Positions 18,399 to 27,694 of a stretch of DNA of 64,000 nt are shown one piece after another. The stretch is from Rheinheimera sp. 1928-s (GTDB lineage Bacteria; Pseudomonadota; Gammaproteobacteria; Enterobacterales; Alteromonadaceae), in contig NZ_JARIXP010000003.1 of NCBI RefSeq assembly GCF_029269265.1, positions 275,388 to 339,387 of the forward strand, read 5' to 3'. Under the pieces are notes generated by a model. The model had not been told where the DNA came from. It saw nothing but the letters and a program-made list of their open reading frames with translations, and did no database searches. Within the stretch, counting starts at the first letter, position 1. Each line of letters opens with the position of its first letter. A program made the translations under genes and the position numbers.

Positions 18399-19814
18399 TT
18401 GCAGCACAGCAACCAGCCAGCCGTTTCAGAAGACAACAAGGTCTTTATTTTGTTTATCAGCTTAGTCGCCACCATAGGCGGCTTTTTATTTGGTTTTGAC
18501 AGCGGGGTGATCAACGGCACAGTCGATGGCCTTCGACAAGCCTTTAACTCAGAGAGTGTGGGCACAGGCTTTAATGTCGCCAGTATGCTGCTGGGCTGTG
18601 CTGTAGGTGCATTTTTTGCCGGGCGATTGGCAGATATCAGCGGCCGTAAAACTATATTGTTGCTTGCGGCTGTGTTTTTTATTGTCAGTGCCTGGGGTTC
18701 TGGTATTGCCGAAGGTTCTTTCGAGTTTGTGATTTACCGTATTTTAGGTGGATTGGCCGTAGGCGCAGCCTCGGTCATTACCCCGGCTTATATTTGTGAG
18801 GTAGCACCAGCCCGTTACAGAGGCATGCTCACTACTTTGCAGCAAATCGCTATTATCTTTGGTCTTTTTATGGCTTTTGTCAGCAATTACCTGCTGGCCG
18901 AAGTGGCCGGAGCTTCTACTTCTGCCTTATGGCTGGACTTCGCCGCCTGGCGCTGGATGTTCTGGATCGAACTTGTCCCTGCCGTACTCTTTTTAATTAT
19001 GCTGTTTTTTATTCCTGAAAGCCCACGTTTTTTGGTGCTAAAAGGCAGCAACGAAGCTGCAGCGGCAGTACTGACCCGTTTGTATGGCAGCGATGCCGCG
19101 ACACGTAAACTCGCTGAAATTCAGCAATCCTTAACAGCTGACCATCAACCCCGACTAGCTGATTTAGTAAGTAACCAAACAGGTAAAGTACGCAAAATTG
19201 TTTGGGTAGGTATTGGCCTTGCCAGCTTTCAGCAACTGGTGGGCATTAACGTGGTGTTTTATTACGGTGCCGTATTGTGGCAAGCGGTCGGTTTTTCTGA
19301 ATCCGATGCCTTGTTGATTAACGTCATTAGCGGCGGTTTAAGCATAGCTGCTTGTGTCATTACCTTGCTGATTATCGACAAAGTGGGCCGTAAACCTCTG
19401 TTGAAATGGGGCTCAATAGGCATGGCTGTCACTCTGGGTTTGATGGTGCTTTGTTTTGCCAATGCGGGCCAGGATGAGAGCGGCAATTTGCTGTTAGGTG
19501 ACTGGGGCAAAGTAGCGCTGATCAGTGCCAACGCTTATGTGTTCTTTTTCAACTTGTCCTGGGGCCCTGTGATGTGGGTGATGTTGGGCGAAATGTTCCC
19601 GAACCAAATTCGAGGTTTAGGCCTTGCAGTTAGCGGCTTAGCACAGTGGAGCTGTAACTTCCTGATTACGATGACCTTCCCTTTACTGCTGGCAGGTATT
19701 GGTCTGGCCGGAACTTATGGTCTTTACACACTAGGCGCCGCGCTCTCGATCGTTTTTGTGATCAGGATGGTGCATGAGACCAAGGGAACGGAATTGGAAG
19801 ATATGCAAGGTTAA
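18399..19814 (+). CDS. MFS sugar porter, probable D-xylose:H+ symporter
   Basis: A 471-residue sugar porter of the XylE/GalP/GLUT family. I prefer a TTG start at 18399, preceded by AGGAG at 8 bases, over the upstream ATG at 18348, which adds an unlikely polar extension. Family signatures are present: GGFLFGFDSGVINGT in helix 1, GRLADISGRK in the 2-3 loop, PESPRFL after helix 6, QQLVGINVVFYY in helix 7 and VGRKPLL in the 8-9 loop. The gene leads the rightward unit with mutarotase and xylanase. Xylose is the natural guess, but glucose or arabinose transport is possible. Confidence 0.85.
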   Translation: MQHSNQPAVSEDNKVFILFISLVATIGGFLFGFDSGVINGTVDGLRQAFNSESVGTGFNVASMLLGCAVGAFFAGRLADISGRKTILLLAAVFFIVSAWGSGIAEGSFEFVIYRILGGLAVGAASVITPAYICEVAPARYRGMLTTLQQIAIIFGLFMAFVSNYLLAEVAGASTSALWLDFAAWRWMFWIELVPAVLFLIMLFFIPESPRFLVLKGSNEAAAAVLTRLYGSDAATRKLAEIQQSLTADHQPRLADLVSNQTGKVRKIVWVGIGLASFQQLVGINVVFYYGAVLWQAVGFSESDALLINVISGGLSIAACVITLLIIDKVGRKPLLKWGSIGMAVTLGLMVLCFANAGQDESGNLLLGDWGKVALISANAYVFFFNLSWGPVMWVMLGEMFPNQIRGLGLAVSGLAQWSCNFLITMTFPLLLAGIGLAGTYGLYTLGAALSIVFVIRMVHETKGTELEDMQG

Positions 19815-19842
19815 ACCCAGCGTTAAAAAAGAGAGCGAGTTT

Positions 19843-20775
19843 ATGAATGTCTTTCATTTGACCAATAAAGCTGGCGACCAGTTGAGCATACTTGAAAGAG
19901 GTGCTGCTATGCAGCGCTGGTCTACCGCGTTGGGCAATAGCAACCGCGAACTATTGCTGTGTTATCCACAACCCGAGGATTATGGCCAGGACTGTTTTTA
20001 TCTGGGCTCTTTGGTTGGGCCTTATGCCAATAGAATCAGTAAAGGCCGCTTGATGATAGGTCAGCGGCTTTACCAGTTGGAGCAAAACGAAGGTCAAAAT
20101 CAGTTGCACGGTGGCTCCTCAGGTTTGCATCAAATGAACTGGCATGTAGTGGAGCAACAAACTTCCAAACTGGTTCTTGGCTGCGAAATGGCGGATGGTC
20201 AAGGGGGCTACCCGGGCCCAGTGTCTTTTCGCATCACTTATCAATTATCAGACCAAAGCATTTTAGATGTTTTGCTGGAGGCCAGCAGTGATGTCACTAC
20301 TCTTGTTGGCCCCACGCTGCATCCATACTTTAATTTGTCCGCAGACAAGGCAAGCATAAACCAACACCAACTTTGCCTGCATGCAGCTCATTACGCTGTA
20401 GTAGATGCGCAGAGCATTCCTACCGGACAGCTGCCCAAAGTGCAGGGTAGCGCTATGGATTTCAGCTGCGCCAAAACACTGAATAGCATTCGATTGGACC
20501 ATAATTTTGTCGTGAACGGCAATTTGCATCAGCCCGCAGCTGAATTAATCAGTCCGGACGGTTTGTTGCGCTTGAAAGTAAGTTCTGACTATCCGGGCTT
20601 GCAGGTGTATACAGGGGATCACTTAAGCGGGCCATTCAAATCACGACAAGGCATTTGCCTCGAACCGCAGTTTTTCCCGGACTCACCGAATCAAAAAGGT
20701 TTTCCATTTCACTTTACCAGCCCCGGCCAACCTTTTAAGGCTCGGATCCGCTATCAGTTAGAAAAAGCAGGTTAA
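19843..20775 (+). CDS. Aldose 1-epimerase (mutarotase)
   Basis: A 310-residue galactose-mutarotase-fold protein that interconverts alpha and beta anomers of aldoses, here presumably xylose. The start MNVFHLTNKAGDQLSIL is 28 bases after the porter stop. Family blocks are visible: PYANRISKGRL, NEGQNQLHGG (catalytic His), TLHPYFNLS (second His) and a C-terminal GICLEPQFFPDSPN carrying the catalytic Glu. No signal peptide, so cytoplasmic. Mutarotation would help XylA, which uses the alpha anomer. Confidence 0.88.
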   Translation: MNVFHLTNKAGDQLSILERGAAMQRWSTALGNSNRELLLCYPQPEDYGQDCFYLGSLVGPYANRISKGRLMIGQRLYQLEQNEGQNQLHGGSSGLHQMNWHVVEQQTSKLVLGCEMADGQGGYPGPVSFRITYQLSDQSILDVLLEASSDVTTLVGPTLHPYFNLSADKASINQHQLCLHAAHYAVVDAQSIPTGQLPKVQGSAMDFSCAKTLNSIRLDHNFVVNGNLHQPAAELISPDGLLRLKVSSDYPGLQVYTGDHLSGPFKSRQGICLEPQFFPDSPNQKGFPFHFTSPGQPFKARIRYQLEKAG

Positions 20776-20821
20776 CAGCTGCAGTTGTATTGATTTTTAA
20801 TTTACTTATCGGAGTCATCAA

Positions 20822-21961
20822 ATGCGATCTACCTCACTTTGTTTTATGTTGTTCAGCACCCTTCTTGCGGGCAGTGTGCTGGCAGAAAACCAAAGCACCT
20901 CTCTACAGCAAGCCTACAGCCCTTATTTCAGTATCGGAACTGCATTAAGTGAACGCCAAATACGGGATCAGGAGCCTGGTACTCTGGATCTGGTAAAACA
21001 GCAGTTTAATGTTTTAACGGCCGAAAACGTGATGAAATGGGAAGCCATTGAACCTGTAGAAGGTCAGTTCAACTTTGCCGCCGCCGACGCCATGATTGAG
21101 TTCGCCGAAGCCAATAACATCAAAGTGATAGGCCATGTATTGTTATGGCATGAACAAACGCCAGCCTGGGTATTTCAGGACGCCAAAGGCCAACCCGCCT
21201 CAAAAGAGCTGGTGTTATCCAGACTGAAAAACCATATCAACGCCGTGATGGGCCGCTACAAAGGCCGTATTCAGGGCTGGGATGCGGTGAACGAAGCATT
21301 AAACGAAGACGGCACTTTGCGCCAATCCAACTGGTATAAAGCCTTAGGCGAAGACTATATAGCCACAGTCTTTGAACTGGCGCATCAGGCCGACCCTAAA
21401 GCGGAACTTTATTACAACGACTTCAATTTATTTAAACCTGAAAAACGTGACGGCGTATTAAAACTGGTTGCCGCTTTAAAAGCGAAAAATGTGCCTATAC
21501 ACGGCATTGGTGAGCAAGGCCATTACAGCCTGGATTACCCGGAGCTGCAGCAAGTGGAAGACTCGATAGTCGCTTTTGGCAAAACAGGGCTACCTGTGAT
21601 GATTACCGAATTAGATATCTCAGTGCTGCCATTTCCTGATCCAGAAAACATAGGCGCTGACATCTCATTAAATATGAAGTTAAAGCAGGAATTTAACCCT
21701 TACGCCGCTGGCTTGTCTAAGGCAGTCAGCGACCAGCTCTCAAACAAGTACCTGCAGTTATTTGAACTGTTTTTACGCCACAGCGACATCGTCCAACGGG
21801 TCACTTTATGGGGCGTGAACGACAACCAAACCTGGCGCAACGATTGGCCAATGAAAGGCAGAACAGACTACCCCTTATTATTTGACCGGAAAAACCAGCC
21901 AAAAGAAGTGGTGCCACAATTGATAGAACTTGCGCAGAGCGCTGACAAGACCAAAAAATAA
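20822..21961 (+). CDS. GH10 endo-1,4-beta-xylanase
   Basis: A 379-residue family 10 xylanase with a signal peptide ending near residue 21 (VLA/ENQ) and a single catalytic barrel; no carbohydrate-binding module. The acid/base Glu is in GWDAVNEAL near residue 157 and the nucleophile Glu in ITELDIS near residue 262. ENVMKWE and GHVLLWHEQTP are the substrate-binding blocks of the family. It would cut xylan or imported long xylo-oligosaccharides in the periplasm or outside the cell. It follows the mutarotase gene by 46 bases on the same strand and ends the rightward unit. Confidence 0.95.
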   Translation: MRSTSLCFMLFSTLLAGSVLAENQSTSLQQAYSPYFSIGTALSERQIRDQEPGTLDLVKQQFNVLTAENVMKWEAIEPVEGQFNFAAADAMIEFAEANNIKVIGHVLLWHEQTPAWVFQDAKGQPASKELVLSRLKNHINAVMGRYKGRIQGWDAVNEALNEDGTLRQSNWYKALGEDYIATVFELAHQADPKAELYYNDFNLFKPEKRDGVLKLVAALKAKNVPIHGIGEQGHYSLDYPELQQVEDSIVAFGKTGLPVMITELDISVLPFPDPENIGADISLNMKLKQEFNPYAAGLSKAVSDQLSNKYLQLFELFLRHSDIVQRVTLWGVNDNQTWRNDWPMKGRTDYPLLFDRKNQPKEVVPQLIELAQSADKTKK

Positions 21962-21985
21962 CAAAAAGCTAACTGGCTGACAAAC

Positions 21986-22624
21986 TCAGGGGCACAGGGA
22001 AAGATTTGCCCCTTTGCTTGTGGTTCGCTCAAGATAACGTTGAATCAACCCCAATTTAAACTCTAACTGCTTATATTCTGCAGGATCTGCTGCTACAGAA
22101 TTAAATGCTTTTTGCTGAATTGCAGGATCTAAGTATCCTTCTTTCATAATACTTAGCGCGAGCCCATGATAAGCTTCAAATGAACCATATTTCCGTTTGA
22201 AGTCCTGTTCAAAAAATCTGTTTTGCCTGAAACCTTTTATTGCAGATAAAGCTTCCTTAACGACAGCATCAAATTGCTCGGTAATAAGCTCACTCAAGTG
22301 AATACTTTGCGTTACATAATTCTCAACAGAATATGGGATATTATTTCTCTGCAACCACTTGGTCACAGACCAGCCGTAGTTAATGAAATACAGACCTATA
22401 AATTGCGCTTCTTCAATATCAATAATCAAATTTGCAAGAGGGACATGAATCACGCCCACTTCAAATTCTGGCATTTTAGATTTCGGGTTCGGTGAATGCA
22501 CCAAGACTGCCTGAGAGAAAGCCTTTTCGCTTTCTTTAACAAAAACCGCGACGCCGTATTTAGCATTTATTTTTTTATAGCCAAACGCTTTTAGCGACTT
22601 TGTTACTTCTCTGATTTGAAACAT
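21986..22624 (-). CDS. Hypothetical protein
   Basis: A 212-residue protein I do not recognise. The start at 22624 (MFQIREVTKSLKAFGYKKINAKYG) follows an AGGG motif; an in-frame upstream start at 22663 is possible. No signal peptide or membrane helix is seen. It is basic at the start and rich in aromatic and charged residues (FINYGWSVTKWLQRNNIPYSV, FRQNRFFEQDFKRKYGSFEAYHG). Codon use is more AT-rich than in the sugar genes on either side. It sits alone between the xylanase gene and a repeat-rich spacer in the middle of the xylan region, which suggests a later insertion. No role can be assigned. Confidence 0.6.
   Translation of the reverse strand: MFQIREVTKSLKAFGYKKINAKYGVAVFVKESEKAFSQAVLVHSPNPKSKMPEFEVGVIHVPLANLIIDIEEAQFIGLYFINYGWSVTKWLQRNNIPYSVENYVTQSIHLSELITEQFDAVVKEALSAIKGFRQNRFFEQDFKRKYGSFEAYHGLALSIMKEGYLDPAIQQKAFNSVAADPAEYKQLEFKLGLIQRYLERTTSKGANLSLCP
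21989..22015 (+). terminator. Hairpin after the xylanase gene
   Basis: GGGGCA at 21989-21994 pairs with TGCCCC at 22007-22012 and is followed by TTT. It overlaps the last codons of the convergent gene at 21986-22624. A modest terminator for the xylanase unit. Confidence 0.4.
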
Positions 22625-22663
22625 GCTCGTTACCCTGAAATTTAATTCTATACAATCTAACAT

Positions 22664-23123
22664 TCTTTGGTGATTACGAACTTAGCAAAAAAATGGGGTC
22701 ATCACATTAGACCTGACCCCAAACGCTCCACACGTTTTTGCTCTTTATTGTGGATCGTAGAAAAATCAATTCCAACTACTGCCACCAAATCCCCGTTGGG
22801 GCGCGAGCCGGACAAAATTGGGTGGCCAAGGTTTTAAGGCTGGGAGTGTTTGAGTGAGGAGCGGTAGCGACGAGCGAGTTACCCAGCCGCCTTGGACGCA
22901 CGATTTTGGGCCGGGCTTTCGCTGCGACCTGGGGTCGCCTTTTCTTTGGATAGCTTTCTTTTGGCGAAGCAAAAGAAAGTATCTCGCCAAAGGCGAAACG
23001 CTTTTAACGGAATTTCAGCAGATAGGAGGTCAAGCAGTGACAAGAAAGAAAATAGGGCGCAGTATCTTTCCTGCGCCCGGATAAAATACCCGGCAAGCCG
23101 GGCTACGACAGGGTTCGGGAGGC
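22664..23123. repeat. Repeat-rich spacer between the hypothetical gene and xylA
   Basis: 460 bases without a convincing gene. An 8-bp dyad, TGGGGTCA/TGACCCCA, lies at 22694-22721; this kind of sequence often borders decayed transposable elements. A GC-rich block follows at about 22800-23000, including TTTCTTTTGGCGAAGCAAAAGAAAG, a near-palindromic motif often found in intergenic repeats of gammaproteobacteria. At 23056-23079, GGGCGCAG/CTGCGCCC forms a hairpin, and GCCCGGCAAGCCGGGC near 23090-23105 forms a REP-like hairpin just past the xylA stop. Open frames here have low coding quality and I leave them out. Confidence 0.55.
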
Positions 23124-24443
23124 CTATCTGAACAACACTAAATTCACCTGGTTTTCCAGCAATTCCTGACGGCCGCTGACGGCTTTCGGGCTTAACTGTT
23201 CGCGTTCAACCATAGCAGCCAGAGTTTGCAGTGAATGTTCGCTGCTCTGAATGGCTTTACCTAAAGAGCCATTCCAGCCGGCATAACGCTCTGCGACTGC
23301 CTTACCTAAGAAGTCTTTTTCAACCAGAACTGCAGCACGTTTCAGTGCCATAGCCAGATGATCCATACCACCAATATGACCATGGAACAGATCGGCGCGG
23401 TCCATACTCTGACGGCGCAGTTTGGCGTCAAAGTTAAAGCCACCGGTTTTGAAGCCACCAGCTTTCAGAATTTCGTACATCACCAGGCTCAGCTCTTCTA
23501 CGCTGTTCGGGAATTGGTCTGTATCCCAGCCGTTTTGCGCATCGCCACGGTTGGCGTCAATGCTGCCAAAAATATCCAGAGAAATAGCAGTAGCCACTTC
23601 ATGATGGAAGGAATGACCAGCCAAAGTCGCGTGGTTGGCTTCGATATTAACGGCGAATTCTTTTTCCAGACCAAATTGCTTCAGGAAACCATAGACAGTA
23701 GCGGAGTCGTAATCGTACTGGTGCTTGGTTGGTTCCTGTGGCTTAGGTTCGATCAGTAAAGTGCCTTTGAAACCGATTTTATGCTTGTGCTCAACTACCA
23801 TTTGCATAAAGCGGCCCAGTTGCTCACGTTCCTGACGCAGGTTGGTATTCAGCAGAGTTTCGTACCCTTCACGACCGCCCCACAGTACGTAGTTTTCTCC
23901 ACCTAAACGCTGAGTGGCGTTCATTGCATGGAAAACCTGAGTGGCGCCGTAGCTGAAAATTTCCGGATTTGGGTTGGTGGCAGCACCTGCAGCGTAACGT
24001 GGGTTACTGAATAAATTGGCTGTGCCCCACAACAGCTTCACACCGGTTTCAGCTTGCTTTTGCTCAAGCACATCCACCATAGCAGCGAAGTTGTTGATGT
24101 ATTCTTTAATGCTGTTGCCTTCAGGCGCCACGTCTATGTCATGGAAGCAGTAATAAGGAATGCTCAGCTTGCTGAAGAATTCAAAAGCGACGTCGGCTTT
24201 GGCTTTGGCTTGCGCCATAGCGTCACCAGCTTCTAACCATGGGCGACCAAAAGTACCCTGACCAAATACATCCTGACCATTCCAGCAGAAGTTGTGCCAG
24301 TAGCAAGCGGCCATACGCAGATGTTCTGCCATGGTTTTGCCCAGGATCTTCTCATTGGCGTTGTAATGTTTAAAAGCTAAAGGGTTGGTGCTGTCGGCAC
24401 CTTCATAGGCAATTTTGTTAATCTGATCGAAATACTGAGCCAT
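23124..24443 (-). CDS. xylA: Xylose isomerase
   Basis: A 439-residue class II xylose isomerase converting D-xylose to D-xylulose in the cytoplasm. The start at 24443 ([15 protein letters not shown]) has AGGAG eight bases upstream and matches the usual 440-residue length. Metal- and substrate-binding segments are visible: [12 protein letters not shown] with the catalytic His, [18 protein letters not shown] with metal-ligand Glu and Lys, [12 protein letters not shown], and [20 protein letters not shown]. It lies 107 bases downstream of xylB on the same strand, so the order is xylB-xylA, reversed from E. coli. Confidence 0.97.
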   Translation of the reverse strand: MAQYFDQINKIAYEGADSTNPLAFKHYNANEKILGKTMAEHLRMAACYWHNFCWNGQDVFGQGTFGRPWLEAGDAMAQAKAKADVAFEFFSKLSIPYYCFHDIDVAPEGNSIKEYINNFAAMVDVLEQKQAETGVKLLWGTANLFSNPRYAAGAATNPNPEIFSYGATQVFHAMNATQRLGGENYVLWGGREGYETLLNTNLRQEREQLGRFMQMVVEHKHKIGFKGTLLIEPKPQEPTKHQYDYDSATVYGFLKQFGLEKEFAVNIEANHATLAGHSFHHEVATAISLDIFGSIDANRGDAQNGWDTDQFPNSVEELSLVMYEILKAGGFKTGGFNFDAKLRRQSMDRADLFHGHIGGMDHLAMALKRAAVLVEKDFLGKAVAERYAGWNGSLGKAIQSSEHSLQTLAAMVEREQLSPKAVSGRQELLENQVNLVLFR

Positions 24444-24469
24444 TTTGCTCTCCTGTGTTACATCAATTC

Positions 24470-24493
24470 CAATGCTGCTAATGGTGAGCATTG
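24470..24493. promoter_or_regulatory. Inverted repeat upstream of xylA
   Basis: CAATGCT at 24470-24476 and AGCATTG at 24487-24493 form a perfect 7-bp dyad with a 10-base spacer, 27-50 bases upstream of the xylA start. It could be an operator or an mRNA hairpin between xylB and xylA. No regulator is assigned. Confidence 0.35.
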
Positions 24494-24550
24494 CAAGCCC
24501 GGTTCACAATTATGTTTTTTCAGAGCAACCTTGTGCTTTTAAGTTGTTAT

Positions 24551-26005
24551 CTAAAAATGCTCAGCCAACGACTTATACAAAGCCTTAAACTTGCTGTAGC
24601 GTTTCGCCAAAGCAGCGTGACGTTTGGCATCCGGTTTATGCTGGCTGACCACTGGTGGCGGCGGACAAAGTACGTCCAGCGCTGTGTCGGGTTCCATAGC
24701 TAACCTGGCAAGACGGGCAGCACCTAAAGCTGGCCCTACTTCACCGCCTTCTCTGAAGGTCAGTGGTTGGTTCATTACATCAGCCAACAACTGCCGCCAA
24801 TAAGAGCTTCTGGCACCACCACCTATAAGGTTAATTTCGGTGGGCATCAGGCCGCTGGCATGCAGCGCTTCTGCGCCCTGAAACAAGGCAAAACTGACAC
24901 CTTCAAGCACTGAATACGTCAGAGCTTTTTGGTCTGTGTTGTAGTTCAGACCAAACCAGACGCCTTTGGCATTGGGGTTGTTATGCGGCGTGCGCTCACC
25001 CGACAGGTAAGGTAAAAACAGCGGCATATCTTCAAGATCGCCTGGCCCTTGTTCCAAATCGGCCAGCAAAGTAGCAACAGGGGTTTTCACTAAGTGCTCG
25101 GCGTACCATTGCAAACAACTGGCAGCACTTAAGGTGACAGACATCAAATGCCAGGTATTCGGCAAGGCATGACAAAAGCTATGTACAGCGGATTTCGGGT
25201 TCGTCAGAAAGCCATCACTAACGGCAAAATACACCCCCGAAGTACCAAGGGATAACATGGCCTGACCCGAGCGCACTATGCCAGCGCCCACAGCACCAGC
25301 TGCATTATCACCACCGCCTGCAATCAAAGGCACAGCGGCTAAGCCCCAGCGTTTTGCCAGTTCTGGTAATAAGCTGCCGGTGATTTGATTGCCCTCATAG
25401 AGTTTTGGCATCTGATCACGGCTTAAACCGCAAGCGCATAACAGTTCGTCGTTCCAGTCACGTTTAGCCACATCCAGCCATAAAGTACCGGCAGAATCCG
25501 ACATATCAGAAGCAAAGTCGCCACTTAAACAAAAACGTAAATAATCTTTTGGCAGCAATACTTTGGCTACCTTAGCAAAAGCTTGTGGTTCTTGTTGGCG
25601 TAACCAAAGTAATTTAGGAGCAGTAAAACCCGGCATCGCCAGATTGCCTGTGATCTGTGGCAAATCCGCCACTTTCACTTCCAATTGCTGGCATTGCTCA
25701 AAAGAGCGGCCATCGTTCCATAAAATAGCAGGGCGAATGATCTGGTTCTGATCGTCCAGCAACGTAGCGCCATGCATCTGACCCGCCAAGCCTATAGCTT
25801 TGACCGAAGATAAGGACTGACGCTGACTTAATTGGTCCATACAAGACTCTAGTCCAAGCCACCAATGCTCTGGGTTTTGCTCCGACCATAAGGGCTGCGG
25901 CCTGCTGACTAACAGCTCGGCACTAGCGCTGTCTATGACTTTGCCGTTCTCGCCCAGCAAAATCACCTTGATGCCCGAAGTGCCTAAATCTATGCCTATG
26001 TACAT
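24551..26005 (-). CDS. xylB: Xylulokinase
   Basis: A 484-residue FGGY-family kinase that phosphorylates D-xylulose to xylulose 5-phosphate. The start MYIGIDLGTSGIKVILL at 26005 puts the phosphate-1 ATP loop at the very N-terminus. GLAGQMHGATLLD near 80, WNDGRSFEQC, and the C-terminal FGGY block near 390 (LIGGGARSSYWRQLLADVMNQP) are all present. A TTG three codons upstream is an alternative start; neither has a strong ribosome-binding site. It is divergent from xylR and followed by xylA. Confidence 0.96.
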   Translation of the reverse strand: MYIGIDLGTSGIKVILLGENGKVIDSASAELLVSRPQPLWSEQNPEHWWLGLESCMDQLSQRQSLSSVKAIGLAGQMHGATLLDDQNQIIRPAILWNDGRSFEQCQQLEVKVADLPQITGNLAMPGFTAPKLLWLRQQEPQAFAKVAKVLLPKDYLRFCLSGDFASDMSDSAGTLWLDVAKRDWNDELLCACGLSRDQMPKLYEGNQITGSLLPELAKRWGLAAVPLIAGGGDNAAGAVGAGIVRSGQAMLSLGTSGVYFAVSDGFLTNPKSAVHSFCHALPNTWHLMSVTLSAASCLQWYAEHLVKTPVATLLADLEQGPGDLEDMPLFLPYLSGERTPHNNPNAKGVWFGLNYNTDQKALTYSVLEGVSFALFQGAEALHASGLMPTEINLIGGGARSSYWRQLLADVMNQPLTFREGGEVGPALGAARLARLAMEPDTALDVLCPPPPVVSQHKPDAKRHAALAKRYSKFKALYKSLAEHF

Positions 26006-26326
26006 ATTCTGCAATCTGTTCTGACTTTTGGTGAGCTAATACTTGGCGAGGGAATGCTTGCCAGCAATTACGAAAATTCATAATTAACTGCTGAATTCTG
26101 TTTTATAGTTTGCCAAAAAAGCCTGACTGGCTAATATTTAACCCGCTTAATTAGAAAAAATAAAAAAGATAACTACAAATACCCAAAGTAATTGGAATTG
26201 CAGCAGGCGACAGGCGCACGAGACTCCAGGAGCATAGTTGTGCTATGTGACCAGAGTGAACAGCGCAGTCAACAACGCTGTGGCTTCAAGGACGAAGGGT
26301 ATAACGACAGGACGGGGACAAGATAA
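26006..26326. promoter_or_regulatory. xylB-xylR divergent region
   Basis: The xylB-proximal half (26030-26175) is AT-rich and should hold the xylB promoter. GAAAATTCATAATTA near 26070-26085 loosely resembles the AT-rich direct repeats bound by enterobacterial XylR, but I would not call a site from one half. The xylR-proximal half is filled by the ERIC/MITE-like element at 26179-26302, which leaves only 24 bases before the xylR start. Confidence 0.4.
26179..26302. repeat. ERIC/MITE-like repeat, copy 2 (124 bp)
   Basis: The same family as 7731-7901. The left end is ATACCCAAAGTAATTGG, the core AGGAGCATAG...CTATGTGACC, and the right end GGCTTCAAGGACGAAGGGTAT, which pairs imperfectly with the left end. 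It lacks the roughly 50-base internal insert of copy 1 and so may be the basic unit. It lies immediately upstream of xylR and would be transcribed into, or supply, the xylR leader. Confidence 0.8.
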
Positions 26327-27523
26327 ATGTTTAAAGCTAAACACAGCATTACACTTTTGTTTAATGCCAATAAGGTATTCGACAGGCAAGTGATCGAAGG
26401 CATAGGTCATTACCTGCAATCATCTAAAGTCGACTGGGACGTGTATCTGGAGGAAGATTTCCTCTGTCGTCTCGAACATATTCATGAATGGGGTGGCGAC
26501 GGTATTATTGCCGACTTCGACGATATGAATATTCAACGTGCTCTGGCAGGTTCAACCAAACCTATAGTTGGAGTAGGTGGCTCTTATAGCAAAGCAGCAG
26601 ATTATCCTGCAGTGCCTTATGTCGCTACCGACAACTATGCTCTGGTGCATGCAGCTTATGAGCATCTGAAACGCAAAGGCTTAGACCGTTTTGCGTTTTA
26701 TAGTGTGCCAACAGATGAACATCACCGCTGGGCCAGTGAGCGCGAAAACGCGGTGAAAAAATTAACGGCTCAGGATGGCTACGACTGTCAGATTTATCAG
26801 GGCCATTGCACCAGACCTGAAACCTGGCAATACGCCATGAACCGTTTAACAGACTGGCTGGAAAGCTTACCCAAACCTATTGGCATTATTGCCGTCACCG
26901 ACTCCCGCGCCCGCCACCTGCTACAAGCCTGTGAGCATCTTGGCATAGTGGTGCCAGACAACGTTTCCATCATTGGCATAGATGACGACGACATAGCCCG
27001 CTTTCTGAACCGCATCAGTTTAAGCTCAGTGACTCAAGGTTGCTTTGAAATGGGCTACAAAGCCGCCAAGCTGCTGCACACTCAATTGAACAATATTGAA
27101 GTAGGCCATAAACGTATTCTGGTACCGCCTGTCGGTGTGGCATCACGCCAGTCTACCGATTTTAAAGCCCTGCGTGACCCTTATGTGATTCAGGCCATGC
27201 ACTATATCCGCCGCAACGCCACCCGTGGTGCCAAAGTAGAACAAGTCACAGATTTTGTCGGCATATCCAGATCCAATCTGGAGCAACGTTTCAGAGCGGA
27301 GCGCGGTCATTCCATTCATACCGAATTGCATAATCAGAAACTGGTGAAAGCCTGCAAAATGCTGGTGGATACTCAGGTAAACCCGATAGAAATTGCCAAT
27401 ATTTGCGGCTACCCTTCATTGCAATATATGTATGCGGTATTTAAACGCCATTTCTGCCAAACGCCAAAAGAATACCGTGAAACCCGCGGAGAACTGATGA
27501 GTCATCTGGCGGTGAATAACTGA
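26327..27523 (+). CDS. xylR: Xylose operon transcriptional regulator XylR (AraC family)
   Basis: A 398-residue regulator. The N-terminal two-thirds is a LacI/ribose-binding-protein-like sensor (HSITLLFNANKVFDRQVIEGI, DGIIADFDD, SIIGIDDDDIARFLN). The C-terminal third carries two AraC-type helix-turn-helix motifs (VEQVTDFVGISRSNLEQRFRAERG and PIEIANICGYPSLQYMYAVFKRHF). This architecture and length match E. coli XylR, which activates xylose genes on binding D-xylose. It is divergent from xylB-xylA and lies among xylan genes, which it probably controls. GGGGAC upstream of the ATG may serve as the ribosome-binding site. Confidence 0.95.
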   Translation: MFKAKHSITLLFNANKVFDRQVIEGIGHYLQSSKVDWDVYLEEDFLCRLEHIHEWGGDGIIADFDDMNIQRALAGSTKPIVGVGGSYSKAADYPAVPYVATDNYALVHAAYEHLKRKGLDRFAFYSVPTDEHHRWASERENAVKKLTAQDGYDCQIYQGHCTRPETWQYAMNRLTDWLESLPKPIGIIAVTDSRARHLLQACEHLGIVVPDNVSIIGIDDDDIARFLNRISLSSVTQGCFEMGYKAAKLLHTQLNNIEVGHKRILVPPVGVASRQSTDFKALRDPYVIQAMHYIRRNATRGAKVEQVTDFVGISRSNLEQRFRAERGHSIHTELHNQKLVKACKMLVDTQVNPIEIANICGYPSLQYMYAVFKRHFCQTPKEYRETRGELMSHLAVNN

Positions 27524-27541
27524 ACCAGTGCAGTAAATTGT

Positions 27542-27575
27542 ACGGGCGCGGTTTATCCGCGCCCGTCTCGTTTTT
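27542..27575 (+). terminator. Terminator after xylR
   Basis: ACGGGCGCGG at 27542-27551 and CCGCGCCCGT at 27557-27566 form a perfect 10-bp stem with loop TTTAT, followed by a T run at 27571-27575. Nearly the same hairpin recurs after uvrA at 53567-53587. Confidence 0.8.
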
Positions 27576-27694
27576 AAATCCTCCCCTCCTAAAAAACGCA
27601 CAAAGCTGACGTATTTTCATAAATCCGAAGCCATTGATGATCATGGTATTTTTCTGTTCAACCCTGACTCCAATTGTCAAAGGAATGGATAAAA

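Noticed and set aside
22766-23131. Open frames on both strands in the GC-rich repeat block
   Set aside because: They overlap one another on opposite strands, have no ribosome-binding sites and read as low-complexity basic peptides; the block is better explained as intergenic repeat.
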